From Poriferisodalis sp965208925 (GTDB taxonomy: Bacteria; Actinomycetota; Acidimicrobiia; Acidimicrobiales; Poriferisodalaceae): a stretch of 64,000 bases of DNA. Below are positions 33,700-41,649 of the stretch, piece after piece (position 1 is the first letter of the stretch; the number at the start of each line of letters is the position of its first letter). The position numbers and the translations under genes were made by a program. The stretch is taken from the NCBI RefSeq assembly GCF_965208925.1, contig NZ_OZ242364.1:682001-746000 (forward strand), in the 5' to 3' direction. The notes beneath the pieces were generated by a model, which made no database searches, was not told where the DNA came from, and worked only from the letters and a program-made list of their open reading frames with translations.

Positions 33700-34640
33700 A
33701 TGGGCAGAGTCATCGAACTGGCTCTGTTCCCATGAGGTCTCGCCCAACACGATCCGCAGCTACAGAAGCCAATGGCGGAACTTCGTCCTGGGCCATACGA
33801 CTCGGGGCATCCCGGCACTCCCCGCCGAGCCCGAGCAAGTCGCCGCATACCTGGCCGGGCGCTTCGAGCTGCTCGGGCACAGGCCGAGCCACGTTGCGTG
33901 TGGCGCCGCCGCAATCGCCTACGTCCACAACATGCTGCGGCCTCGAGAACCCGTGCAGCCCTCCGGACGTCAAGAGAGCCCTTCGGGGAGCGACTCGGGT
34001 GGCCGGCAAGGCTCAGAAGCAGGCGAAGGGCCCTCACGGCAGAGGCGCTCGACGCCAGCGCAGCCACTCGCGTGCCGGGCTCGTCTCGGCAAGAACGGCA
34101 GGCGCGAGAGTCGCCCAGGCTGCTGCACGAAGAGGATGCGTCGACATCGCGCTCGTGCGGCTCATGCGCGACGCGATGCTGCGGGTCTCCGAATGCGCTG
34201 CGCTCACCTGGAGCGACATCGAGAGGGCGCCCGACGGCAGCGGGCGGCTGCTGATCCGACGCTCGAAGACTGATCCCGACGGCGACGGGTGCCGTGGTGT
34301 TCGTGTCGGCGCCGACCATGGTGGCCCTAGCGTCGATTCGCAATGGCGCCCCGGCGGAGCTCCGGCCTGTGTTCGAGCTCAGCTCGAATCAGATCTCGCT
34401 GCGGATCAAGAAGGCAGCCTTGGCGGCCGGCCTGGGCGACGGATTCAGCGGTCACTCGCCCCGTGTCGGCATGGCCCAGGACCTTGCCCGCATTGGCGTC
34501 TGAGCTGCCCAGCCTGATGACGAGCATGGGACGGTGGCGTTCTCCGATGATGCCCGCCCACTACACCCGCAACGAGACCGCCGACCGCGGTGCCGTCGCG
34601 CAGTTCTACAACCGTACCTGCGGCGTTCGCTCACCGCGAA
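33700..34640 (+). pseudogene. tyrosine recombinase/integrase, multiply frameshifted
   Basis: The protein can be followed through three frames: ALPAEPEQVAAYLAGRFELLG (N-terminal core-binding), then MRDAMLRVSECAALTWSDI with the catalytic Arg, RRSKTDPDG with the Lys, SGHSPRVGMAQDL with the His-x-x-Arg box, and PAHYTRNETADRG with the nucleophile Tyr. Breaks lie near 33940, 34030, 34285 and 34505. All catalytic residues survive but the frame does not, so it is dead. It lies between two inverted copies of its own 3' end. Confidence 0.8.
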
Positions 34641-34774
34641 TGCCGTCACGGGCCGCCGACCTGCATCCGCACGCGACCGGCTCGCGGACACCGCTGAACG
34701 ACACTGAGTGCTGTCCGCACACCTGCACATAGTGCATGCTGGAAGACTCACGAACCTATGTGATAACGGCAATT
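34605..34774 (-). repeat. right inverted end of the recombinase-derived element
   Basis: Inverted partner of 33488-33655, ending in the same 23-bp terminus. It includes the recombinase C-terminal codons (AQFYN and stop). The segment from terminus to terminus is 1287 bp. Nothing recognisable lies between 34775 and 34909. Confidence 0.75.
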
Positions 34775-34909
34775 ATCTGCTGCCGCGATCTTGACCGCGC
34801 CAAGGCACAGAAGCAAGGCCCCATCGAGCGTTTTTCTCGATGAATTGACCCGCATTCGACCTCAGCGCTGCGAAGCTTCCATCGGGCCCCGAGATGGAGA
34901 GTCTGACGA

Positions 34910-35293
34910 GTGGCACGCAAGTCCAGCGCAGCGATGCGGCCGCTCCCCGTGCCGCCGCCTCGGCAAAGCACCGAACTGCTCGATAGACGCCCTGGCGTCG
35001 TAGCGCACCTGTTCGCCTGGCTGCTCGGATCGCTGTTCGTGTCGTTGTATCTCGGCGGCTGGGGCTTCGGGACGGCGTTCTGCGGATTCGACTGGGATGC
35101 TCCATGCAAGCAGCGGTACGTGGCGGGATGGGCGGTGATTGCCGTGACGATCGCTGCGATTCTCGGGCTGGCATTCCTGACTCGCCGGCGGTCAATCGTC
35201 GTGACGGCGATGGTCTCAGTGCCAGTGCAGGTCTGGTACTACGCCACAGAGGCGATCCCGATGGCGTCATCGGTACCCAACCTCCCCGGCTGA
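34910..35293 (+). CDS. small membrane protein, unknown
   Basis: 127 residues from a GTG, with no strong ribosome-binding site seen. A basic, proline-rich N-terminus is followed by three hydrophobic segments at about 30-52 (VVAHLFAWLLGSLFVSLYL), 68-88 (YVAGWAVIAVTIAAILGLAFL) and 94-112 (IVVTAMVSVPVQVWYYA). Two cysteines lie in the first loop (FCGFDWDAPC). It is not recognised as a named family and stands alone between the integrase relic and the HicB-like gene. Confidence 0.5.
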   Translation: MARKSSAAMRPLPVPPPRQSTELLDRRPGVVAHLFAWLLGSLFVSLYLGGWGFGTAFCGFDWDAPCKQRYVAGWAVIAVTIAAILGLAFLTRRRSIVVTAMVSVPVQVWYYATEAIPMASSVPNLPG

Positions 35294-35455
35294 GGCTGAC
35301 ACCTGGCACGTAGATGCCGTGGTGGTGCGGCGATATTCTCCGGGCATAACGCCCTGTTCGCTTCGTCGTTCAGGACCCGAGGTCCCTCCTTGTGAGGGAC
35401 CTCTGTCATTTCCCAGAGGCTGGGCGGCTCACGGACAGACTTGGCGGCGACGGTC

Positions 35456-35695
35456 CTACTCGGCCAGAAGCTCGGCCTCACCCTGCTGCGGTTGCACACG
35501 CACCTCGATCGGGCCCACCTCAACAGGATCGACGTCGAGCATCATGGCGATCGCCTCGCGAGCGACCTCCGGCACCTCATCAAGGTTCCTCGCTTGCGAG
35601 AAGACGCCCCGGAGCGCGGGCACCGTAATCGCCCACCAGTCGCCAGACCGCACGACGTCGACGCGATGTCCCAAGGTGGTCGCTTCAGGTTTCAT
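35456..35695 (-). CDS. HicB-like antitoxin, apparently orphan
   Basis: 79 residues. The pattern VDVVRSGDWWAITVPALRGVFSQARNLDEVPEVAREAIAMML is the HicB fold (strand, W-x-(I/V)-x-(V/L)-P, G-x-x-(S/T)-x-(A/G)-x-(T/N)-(L/F)-x-E, helix). It ends in an acidic tail (GPIEVRVQPQQGEAEL). No HicA-type toxin (double-stranded RNA-binding fold with GSH) is identifiable before it in 35696-35984 or after it. A decayed piece of a related gene lies at 39320-39425. Confidence 0.7.
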   Translation of the reverse strand: MKPEATTLGHRVDVVRSGDWWAITVPALRGVFSQARNLDEVPEVAREAIAMMLDVDPVEVGPIEVRVQPQQGEAELLAE

Positions 35696-35984
35696 GGTTC
35701 AACCATCGTGCCAGCTTCCGCGAGGATTCCCCGTTGCGGTCGTCTAGCTGGCCAGGATGGTCGACTCGATGTGGGGGCGGTGCTTGGCCCACCAGTCCCG
35801 GCGGCGATCGAACCGTTGCTGGCCGCCCATCGGATCGGCCAGTTCGGTGTTCCACGCCATCGGGAACGGGCCGAAGCCTCTTGGCGGTCAGGGTCGAGCC
35901 CGACCGGGACCGGCGCACCCTCGAAGCCGGATCCCGAGATGGTCTTGCTCGACGCCCGCCGGCCTGGCCGAAATTCGCGTGCCC

Positions 35985-37016
35985 TCAATTGACAGCGGCT
36001 TCGGCTTCTTGCAGCCTCTCGTTGATCCAGTCAAACTCAGGAGCATCCCCGAGGACCATGTCCTGCATTGCCGCATAGTCCCGTTCGATCGCCTCCCGTA
36101 GCCCGGATTGCGGTACGAGTCTCAGCGAGCCAGGCGTGGCTTGTTCGAATCGCTTCCATGCCTGCCTGAATGCGACGAGGTTGTGGCTTCGTACCTCGTC
36201 GAGAAGCTCGAGATCAGTCAAGGCCGACGCGCCGAGGTCGGTTGCCGTGATCATGGCGGCGTCGTAGTAATGGCGCGAGATCCGGTTCCTGTCTTCGGGT
36301 AGACGCTTTTCGTCTCGGTAGCCGCAGTGCGCTCCGTGCAGAATCAGGAGCTTCTCCCAGTAGGTCCTGTTCGGTGAGAGCACTTTGACGTTGCTGACAT
36401 CGAGCGAGGAATCAAGCAGTTCATCGTCGATGAACGCGGTTGCGCCGCCGGACTCATTGGGATCGGTGGCTGATCTCGCTCCTGCCTCGATCTTCACGCT
36501 CGGCGCCACATAGGCGGAATCGCTACTGGGGTAGAGCGTGGGGTATTCGACTAGGAGCGTCTGCGAATCCTCGCCGTCAGGTACGACAAGGCAATCTTCC
36601 GCAGCCTCGCTGACTGCTCTCGTCAGCGCGACCCGAAAATCACCGACGATGTGACTGCTGCAGCGCTCAGCGAGCGTCTTGAAGAGCGCACTTCGCTGGT
36701 TCCTCGACAGAGATTTCGCTGCGATCGGGTCCCTGTCGCCTCCAAAGCCCAGATCGTCTCGGTACACGACGAGATCGATGTCTTCGGAAAACCGATTGAT
36801 CAGGCCGAAGACCTTCGACAGCGACGTCCCGCCCTTGAACAGCAACCGAGGGTGCCCGTCAGGTAATCCGTTGAAGATCGCATCGAGAACGACGCAAACC
36901 CAGAAATCCTTCTCCACATAGCTGGGAAGCGTGTCGAGGCGAGTTGCGGCTGCTTCAAAGACGTCGCGCCGGTCTTGCTCACTGAAGGAGAGGAATTCAG
37001 CGAATGCCTTGTTCAC
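35985..37016 (-). CDS. abiEii: AbiEii-family nucleotidyltransferase toxin
   Basis: 343 residues. The nucleotidyltransferase core is present: LLFKGGTSLSKVFGLINRFSEDIDLVVYRD, with GGTS at 62-65 and the acidic pair Asp79/Asp81. An N-terminal PSYVEKDFWV precedes it and an HxxK-type helical C-terminus follows. The family modifies tRNA or consumes GTP and halts growth in type IV-like toxin-antitoxin and abortive infection systems. The ATG overlaps the antitoxin stop by 4 nt. A conserved small helical tail ends in DWINERLQEAEAAV. Confidence 0.88.
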   Translation of the reverse strand: MNKAFAEFLSFSEQDRRDVFEAAATRLDTLPSYVEKDFWVCVVLDAIFNGLPDGHPRLLFKGGTSLSKVFGLINRFSEDIDLVVYRDDLGFGGDRDPIAAKSLSRNQRSALFKTLAERCSSHIVGDFRVALTRAVSEAAEDCLVVPDGEDSQTLLVEYPTLYPSSDSAYVAPSVKIEAGARSATDPNESGGATAFIDDELLDSSLDVSNVKVLSPNRTYWEKLLILHGAHCGYRDEKRLPEDRNRISRHYYDAAMITATDLGASALTDLELLDEVRSHNLVAFRQAWKRFEQATPGSLRLVPQSGLREAIERDYAAMQDMVLGDAPEFDWINERLQEAEAAVN

Positions 37017-37636
37017 GCGGCGATTGCTGGGCCGCTCACGATGCTGCGCGCGAGCGGCATCGCCCAGCCGGGAACGTCGTTGATGTGCTCGCTGAGATCG
37101 TGCTTGACCTCGTCAGGGAGGCGGCGCCGGAGCGTCGCGACAACCTGGGCATCGGTGGCGGCGTCCGGGCCGAGCCACACCAGTGCCTGAACCACCGGGG
37201 CCGCTGGTCTGCCGGCCCACTGCATGATCCGAGGCCGGCCATGTCGGAAGCGAACCGTTCTGCCGTCGATCTTGAGCGTCCTGGATGCGCCGTCGGTGAG
37301 GTAGCTCGTCTTTGCCGGCACTGCATTGGTGAGCCCCAGGCGATTTGCGGCAACCAGCCCGTCAGGCATGATCCGCACGCCGTCCCGCCGCGCCAGCGCA
37401 GCTACGGCGGCGTCCATGTCGGCCGGTGCAGGCCGGTTCAGCCTGATGCTGAACCGCGGCATGTCGTAGAGGCCCTGCCCGATCCGGCGCAGCGTGCCGG
37501 CCTTGACCAAACGCGACAGTGCCTGATCGACCGCATCGCGGCTGCCGAGGCCTAGGAAGTCTCTAGGAGTGCACACCCATGTCCCCGGGGCGCGCTCGGC
37601 CATCTGCTGAGTGATCTCGTTCGCCACTGATGCCAT
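37013..37636 (-). CDS. abiEi: AbiEi/DUF6088-family antitoxin
   Basis: 207 residues. The N-terminal winged helix spans GTWVCTPRDFLGLGSRDAVDQALSRLVKAGTLRRIGQGLYDMP, and the antitoxin body follows with GVRIMPDGLVAANRLGL and a basic VRFRHGRP stretch. This is the DUF6088/AbiEi_4 layout. These antitoxins also repress their own promoter through paired inverted repeats, and one lies 36 nt upstream (37672-37704). Coupled by a 4-nt overlap to the toxin. Confidence 0.85.
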   Translation of the reverse strand: MASVANEITQQMAERAPGTWVCTPRDFLGLGSRDAVDQALSRLVKAGTLRRIGQGLYDMPRFSIRLNRPAPADMDAAVAALARRDGVRIMPDGLVAANRLGLTNAVPAKTSYLTDGASRTLKIDGRTVRFRHGRPRIMQWAGRPAAPVVQALVWLGPDAATDAQVVATLRRRLPDEVKHDLSEHINDVPGWAMPLARSIVSGPAIAA

Positions 37637-37671
37637 GGGTGACCTCCCTTCGTGTCCTTCGGATCGTTTGT

Positions 37672-37704
37672 TTTGTCAGAAATCTATCTAATATTTCTGA
37701 CAAA
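37672..37704 (-). promoter_or_regulatory. AbiE operator palindrome
   Basis: TTTGTCAGAAAT, 9 nt, ATTTCTGACAAA: a perfect 12-bp inverted repeat in an AT-rich patch 36 nt before the antitoxin start. It is likely bound by the AbiEi winged helix. The TTTGTCAG arms match the operator at 3427-3450. Confidence 0.7.
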
Positions 37705-37835
37705 CTCAAATGATTCGCTACTGCGTTTTCCCGAAGCATCGTTCCCACGAGCGTCGGCCGGGCCGCTACCCGAAGCCGACACCGTAGGCCCCCTGAAACC
37801 GCAGGCCACAGTCGATTTCGACCCGTGACGCGCAA

Positions 37836-37920
37836 AACGGGAGGCCGGTCCGCCTGAAGTCGGCTCAACGCCGAGTGCTCAGGTTCCCCTGCGCAAGCGG
37901 TGAACTCCGCACCTCCCGTT
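37836..37920. other. compact nested-hairpin element, possible structured RNA
   Basis: A closing stem AACGGGAGG/CCTCCCGTT (37836-37844 with 37912-37920) encloses a second stem CCTGA/TCAGG, which in turn holds TCGGC-5 nt-GCCGA, plus a small GCGG-type hairpin on the other side. The layout is a three-way junction on either strand. It lies in the 355-bp interval between AbiE and the HicB gene, where no gene is seen. No known riboswitch consensus is recognised. Confidence 0.45.
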
Positions 37921-37992
37921 GAGCGTCACCATAGCCAGGGGGGCGCGACGCAGCTCGCCGGTACGCAGTCTCGAACTGGAGCCGGGATGGCG

Positions 37993-38337
37993 TCAGTCGG
38001 CGAGTGTTGCTTGAGGAGTTGAGATTTCGACTTCGACTGTCTCGAATCGGGCCGACACGGTCGCTGCGGCATCGCCGAACTCGGAGTACGAGCTGAGCAC
38101 GTCCTCAGGAACGGGCCCGCTGTGGTGCGCAATGGCATCGTCGATCGACATCGTGGGTACCGGTACAGGGTCGCCGCCCTCGACCAGGCCTTCGATGTGG
38201 AAGGCGAGCGCCTCGCGGATGTTCGCGAGCATCTCATCGACGGTTGCAGCGGTGCTGATGCATCCCGGGACGTCTGGCGCGTAGGCGCCGTAGTTGTTCG
38301 GGGTCTGCTCGATGACGACTGCGTAGGTCAGCTTCAT
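37993..38337 (-). CDS. HicB-family antitoxin-like protein
   Basis: 114 residues. KLTYAVVIEQTPNNYGAYAPDVPGCISTAATVDEMLANIREALAFHIEGL is the classical HicB/UPF0150 fold, followed by a linker (GDPVPVPTMSIDDAI) and an acidic end. It is usually paired with a HicA mRNA interferase, but none is found within 120 nt on either side (38338-38459 is empty). It may therefore be an orphan or act on a toxin elsewhere. Confidence 0.78.
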   Translation of the reverse strand: MKLTYAVVIEQTPNNYGAYAPDVPGCISTAATVDEMLANIREALAFHIEGLVEGGDPVPVPTMSIDDAIAHHSGPVPEDVLSSYSEFGDAAATVSARFETVEVEISTPQATLAD

Positions 38338-38459
38338 TGCGAACTCTCATGGTGCCGGGACCAGAACGACTGAACCCCGGAAGCCGCTGGAGCAGCGACC
38401 CCTCGGGGTTGTCGGCCACCACGGTAGCGGTCGGGGGTAGCGGCGCGGGTGGGTTGGTG

Positions 38460-38807
38460 TCAGGGACAGTGGGTGCCGGGTGGGGGCGATGGGTTGGCGT
38501 CGGCCCATGCGTCGAGGCGGCGTGCGAGGGCTGGGCCCAGGGCTGTTCCTGAGGGCAGGTCGCTCTTTCTGACGAACGCGACGACGCCCCGGGGAGCGCT
38601 GCGCTCCAGGCTGCGGGTCACCAGGACCGCGTAGTCGGCGAAGTTCTCCGTGACGAGGACGCGACCCTCGCTGGCCGCCAGCTCATAGAGATGCTCGTCA
38701 TCGGCGCCCGCCAGCGCCGAGCCGGCGACGCTGCGGGCATCGTGGCCGAGCCGTCCGAGTTCGGCAGCGGCGGCGGGCGGGTACATCTCGTCGAGCAGCC
38801 ACCTCAC
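38460..38807 (-). CDS. DUF5615 PIN-like toxin
   Basis: 115 residues. MRWLLDEMYPPAAAAELGRLGHDARSV carries the Asp/Glu of the PIN-like site, then GADDEHLYELAASEGRVLVTENFADYA, with the second acidic cluster. This is the DUF5615 pattern, a compact PIN-like family predicted to be the RNase of toxin-antitoxin pairs. The start overlaps the antitoxin gene stop by 4 nt. Confidence 0.8.
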   Translation of the reverse strand: MRWLLDEMYPPAAAAELGRLGHDARSVAGSALAGADDEHLYELAASEGRVLVTENFADYAVLVTRSLERSAPRGVVAFVRKSDLPSGTALGPALARRLDAWADANPSPPPGTHCP

Positions 38808-39235
38808 GCCGACAGCATGCGCTCTCGGCGATCCGCGAGCGCACGCATTTCTTCGGCTGCTCTGGCGTCGGCTGCTATGCGGTCGTCGATCTCATCGGGG
38901 AACGTGGCGTAGTAGTCGGCTGCGAGACCGATCAGCTCGGGCGCAAGGCCCGTTTCCTCGGCGACAACGCTGACTGGGTCGCCGGTGGAGTCGGGGTCGG
39001 CGCCGTGGCGCTTGAGGTCACGCACGATCTCCCACACGTCGGGTCCGGAGGCCAGCCCGGCGCGGCGCCCCGCCGGGCCGTCACGGAACACGATGCCGGG
39101 AAAGCGCCGCATCTTGAGCCCTTCATCAATCAGCACAACTGCCAGCGACGACGGGGCGCTTGCGATCCGCCGGCTCTCGTCGTCGAGGCGCGTCCGCAGC
39201 GCTTCTGGCAGCCGCAGCGATGTCGGTCGGCTCAT
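38804..39235 (-). CDS. antitoxin partner of the DUF5615 toxin
   Basis: 143 residues. An N-terminal ribbon-helix-helix-like stretch (TSLRLPEALRTRLDDESRR) is followed by the helix SSLAVVLIDEGLKMRRFPGIVFRDGPAGRRAGL and a C-terminal DUF433-like part (ETGLAPELIGLAADYYATFPDEID). This is the arrangement seen upstream of DUF5615 toxins. The start codon lies inside a 14-bp tandem repeat (39231-39272), and a palindrome at 39297-39313 could be its operator. Confidence 0.75.
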   Translation of the reverse strand: MSRPTSLRLPEALRTRLDDESRRIASAPSSLAVVLIDEGLKMRRFPGIVFRDGPAGRRAGLASGPDVWEIVRDLKRHGADPDSTGDPVSVVAEETGLAPELIGLAADYYATFPDEIDDRIAADARAAEEMRALADRRERMLSA

Positions 39236-39272
39236 CGCAACGTCCTCATCGCAACGTCCTCATCGCAACTCT
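39231..39272 (-). repeat. 14-bp tandem repeat over the antitoxin start, with upstream palindrome
   Basis: The unit ctcatcgcaacgtc occurs at 39231-39244 and 39245-39258, and in degraded form at 39259-39272. The first copy contains the antitoxin ATG (as cat). At 39297-39313 is GCACTAC-ATC-GTAGTGC, a perfect 7-bp palindrome. Tandem sites suit a ribbon-helix-helix autorepressor. Confidence 0.55.
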
Positions 39273-39319
39273 CCATCGGAACAGTCTGAGTGCGTTGCAC
39301 TACATCGTAGTGCGCTGAG

Positions 39320-39425
39320 TTACGCCACGGCTCTGCCGCGACTTCGGCTCCGCCCTGCTGCGGCTGTGCATGGATGTCGATGGGGCCTACATCGGCGGCG
39401 TTGCCGACCTGCTGCGCCGTCGTCG
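39320..39425 (-). pseudogene. HicB-type antitoxin 3' remnant
   Basis: The minus frame reads VGNAADVGPIDIHAQPQQGGAEV, matching the C-terminus of the protein at 35456-35695 (PVEVGPIEVRVQPQQGEAEL). The DNA is also similar (shared ccctgctgcgg and cgatsggg). The N-terminal HicB fold is absent. Confidence 0.5.
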
Positions 39426-39439
39426 ACCGGGGGTCGTCC

Positions 39440-40105
39440 TCAGGACTTGGCGGAGATGATCTGGACGAGGTTGCCGCAGGTGTCATCGAACACGGCGATC
39501 CAGGCTTCGCCGACATCGGTCGGGGGCACCGTGAAGGTGACGCCGGCCTCGGTCAGGCGCTGGTGCTCGGCGTCGACGTCGTCGACGGCGAACTGGGCCA
39601 GCGGGATGCCGTCGGCCATCAGGGCGTCGCGGTAGGGCTTGACCGCCGGGTGATGCGACGGCTCGAGCAGCAGCTCGGGCCCGTCGGGGTCGTCGGGCGA
39701 GACGACGGTGAGCCAGCGGTCTTGGCCGAGCGGGATGTCGTGGCGCGTCTGGAAGCCGAGCACGTCGGTATAGAACGCCAGGGCCTTCGCCTGGTCGTGA
39801 ACGAAAACTCCGGTGAGTTCGATCCTCATGGTTGGGTCCTTTCTTGGCCATCGCCGGTTGATCTCGGCCAGCGGTGCCGGGTTGAAGAAGTGGTACTTGT
39901 AGCGGCCTTCACGCCTGGTTGAGACGAGGCCGGCGTCCTCCAGAACGCCGAGGTGCTGAGAGATCGCCTGGCGGGTCGAACTCAGCTGATGCTTGGAGGC
40001 GAGCCGTGCTCCGATCTCGAACAGTGTCTGGCCATCGCGCTCGGACAGCTCGTCGAGGATGATTCGACGCGTACGGTCCGCGATGGCCTTGTAGATGTCG
40101 GCCAC
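39440..40105 (-). CDS. ArsR-type regulator fused to a glyoxalase/VOC domain
   Basis: 221 residues from a GTG at 40103-40105, 17 nt after a palindromic operator; the longer open frame is not protein-like. Residues 1-90 are an ArsR winged helix (IYKAIADRTRRIILDELSERDGQTLFEIGARL and TRQAISQHLGVLEDAGLVSTRREGRYKYHFF). Residues ~95-221 are a VOC domain (IELTGVFVHDQAKALAFYTDVLGF to AWIAVFDDTCGNLVQII). The VOC half may bind the ligand that releases the regulator, or may detoxify it. A split into two genes at the internal Met (RKDPTMRIEL) is possible. Confidence 0.8.
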   Translation of the reverse strand: MADIYKAIADRTRRIILDELSERDGQTLFEIGARLASKHQLSSTRQAISQHLGVLEDAGLVSTRREGRYKYHFFNPAPLAEINRRWPRKDPTMRIELTGVFVHDQAKALAFYTDVLGFQTRHDIPLGQDRWLTVVSPDDPDGPELLLEPSHHPAVKPYRDALMADGIPLAQFAVDDVDAEHQRLTEAGVTFTVPPTDVGEAWIAVFDDTCGNLVQIISAKS

Positions 40106-40122
40106 TGGCCTGGCACTGTAAC

Positions 40123-40142
40123 AGGCAAGTGGTGGCTTGCCT
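40123..40142 (-). promoter_or_regulatory. operator palindrome of the ArsR-VOC gene
   Basis: AGGCAAG, 6 nt, CTTGCCT: a perfect 7-bp inverted repeat 17 nt before the GTG start. This is typical spacing for ArsR-family autoregulation. Confidence 0.6.
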
Positions 40143-40332
40143 ATCAATGTGAGGCGGCGCAGACGGCGGGCTCGTCGCCGCGGATCAGGCCATCGAGAAC
40201 TGAGGCGGTCAACGACGAACGGCACCGCACGGTCAGCCTCGACAGTGACGGGCCGCCTTGGTCCGATGTTCGGCCCCGCCCGGCTGGGGCGGAGCGTCTG
40301 TGGCACCCTGCTGAGTCGGGGTCGAGCAGCCG

Positions 40333-41580
40333 GTGATCTTGAACTACTACTGCATTGCGGCCGCTGTGCTGGTGGGGGGCGTTTCGGGGCTGTGCGCGGT
40401 GCGCTGGCTGCGCGCCGGTCTGGGGGGCGGACGGGTTGTCGGACGTGCGGCGGGCGTGGGTTTCGCCGGCACGGTGGTGCTGGGCGCTGGGGCGCTGTTC
40501 ATCACCGGCGTGGACGGGTTCACGCTGATCCATGTGGCCTATGTGGTGGGGACCGTCGGGGTGCCGTTGGCCGGCGGCATCGTGCTGATGGGGGCCCGGG
40601 CGCGGCCGTGGGGCGTCACTGCCGTGTGCGTGGTTGCGCTGGCCGCCATTCCGGTCGGTGTGTATGCGACCTATGTGGAGCCGTTCTGGCTGCGGGTGGA
40701 GACGGTGTCGCTGGCGGTGGATGGGGTGAACGGGGTGGATGGGGTGGGCGAGCCGATCCGGATCGGCGTGCTGGCGGATCTGCAGACCACGGCGGTGGGT
40801 GACTACGAGCGTGATGCGGTGGAGCGCCTGCTGGGTTTCGAACCCGACATCGTGCTGCTGCCGGGTGACCTGTACCAGTTCGATGCCGAGCTGTTCGACG
40901 AGCGGGCGCCGCAATTCACGGAGTTGATCAGGCGGATTGTCGGCGAGGTGCCGCTGGTGTACCTGGTGAGCGGCAACACCGACACGGTTGCGGGGCTGCG
41001 CCGAATCACCGAGGGCACTGGAGCCAGGGTGCTCGACAACGAGATCGATGCGTTCGAGCTCAACGGGGTGTCGGTGTGGGTGGGCGGAACGACGCTGTTC
41101 GGCGACGATGCGGCAGCCCGGCGGATGGCGAGGCGACTGGCTGGTGGCGAGCAGGGGCTGACCGGTGATGGTGTGGGACCAGCCGGTGGCGGCGATGGCG
41201 ACGGTGACGGCGGCGGCGATGGCGGTGGCGACGGAGGGTCGGCCGGCGTGCGGACGGGTCCGGGCGTGCGGACGGGTCTGGGCGTGCGGATTCTGATCGG
41301 GCACAAGCCGGACGCCATTGAGCTGGTGCGGCAGACGCCGGTCGATCTGGTGGTTTCTGGTCACACGCACGGCGGGCAGGTGTCGCTGCCGTTCTTCGGT
41401 CCGCCGCTGACGTTGACGGGCGTGCCCCGGCATGTGGCGGCGGGCGGGCTGCATGAGCTGCACGGGACGCCGATCTACGTGTCGACCGGCGTGGGCCGCG
41501 AGCGCGGCAACGCCCCGCAGCTGCGATTGGGCGTACGCCCCTCGATCGGCATCATCGACCTGGTCGGCCCCGGCCGGTGA
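40333..41580 (+). CDS. membrane-anchored calcineurin-like metallophosphoesterase
   Basis: 415 residues. Four hydrophobic helices occupy about 1-120. The phosphoesterase domain follows: GVLADLQTT (Asp in a DxQ variant of DxH), VLLPGDLYQ (GDxx), VSGNTD (GNxD in place of GNHE), GHKPD and SGHTHGGQV. An insertion of Gly/Asp repeats (GGGDGDGDGGGDGGGDGG) and Val-Arg-Thr-Gly repeats lies at about 275-315 and may have grown by slippage. Similar YkuE/YaeI-type enzymes act on lipid or nucleotide phosphates at the membrane. Confidence 0.82.
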   Translation: MILNYYCIAAAVLVGGVSGLCAVRWLRAGLGGGRVVGRAAGVGFAGTVVLGAGALFITGVDGFTLIHVAYVVGTVGVPLAGGIVLMGARARPWGVTAVCVVALAAIPVGVYATYVEPFWLRVETVSLAVDGVNGVDGVGEPIRIGVLADLQTTAVGDYERDAVERLLGFEPDIVLLPGDLYQFDAELFDERAPQFTELIRRIVGEVPLVYLVSGNTDTVAGLRRITEGTGARVLDNEIDAFELNGVSVWVGGTTLFGDDAAARRMARRLAGGEQGLTGDGVGPAGGGDGDGDGGGDGGGDGGSAGVRTGPGVRTGLGVRILIGHKPDAIELVRQTPVDLVVSGHTHGGQVSLPFFGPPLTLTGVPRHVAAGGLHELHGTPIYVSTGVGRERGNAPQLRLGVRPSIGIIDLVGPGR

Positions 41581-41649
41581 CCTGGGCTGAACGGTTGATG
41601 GGCGGGCCGTGCCCGAATCGTGTGACACCCCCTTCGTACGGTTGTTCCC

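Noticed and set aside
35690..35918. A HicA toxin upstream of the HicB-like gene
   Set aside because: The only open frame ends NGESSRKLARWLNHET and has no GSH or dsRNA-binding pattern. The start region is Arg/Pro-rich and not protein-like.
37836..37920. Small SRP (4.5S) RNA as an explanation for the nested hairpin
   Set aside because: Neither strand has the GGA-GCAGCC type tip of SRP helix 8.
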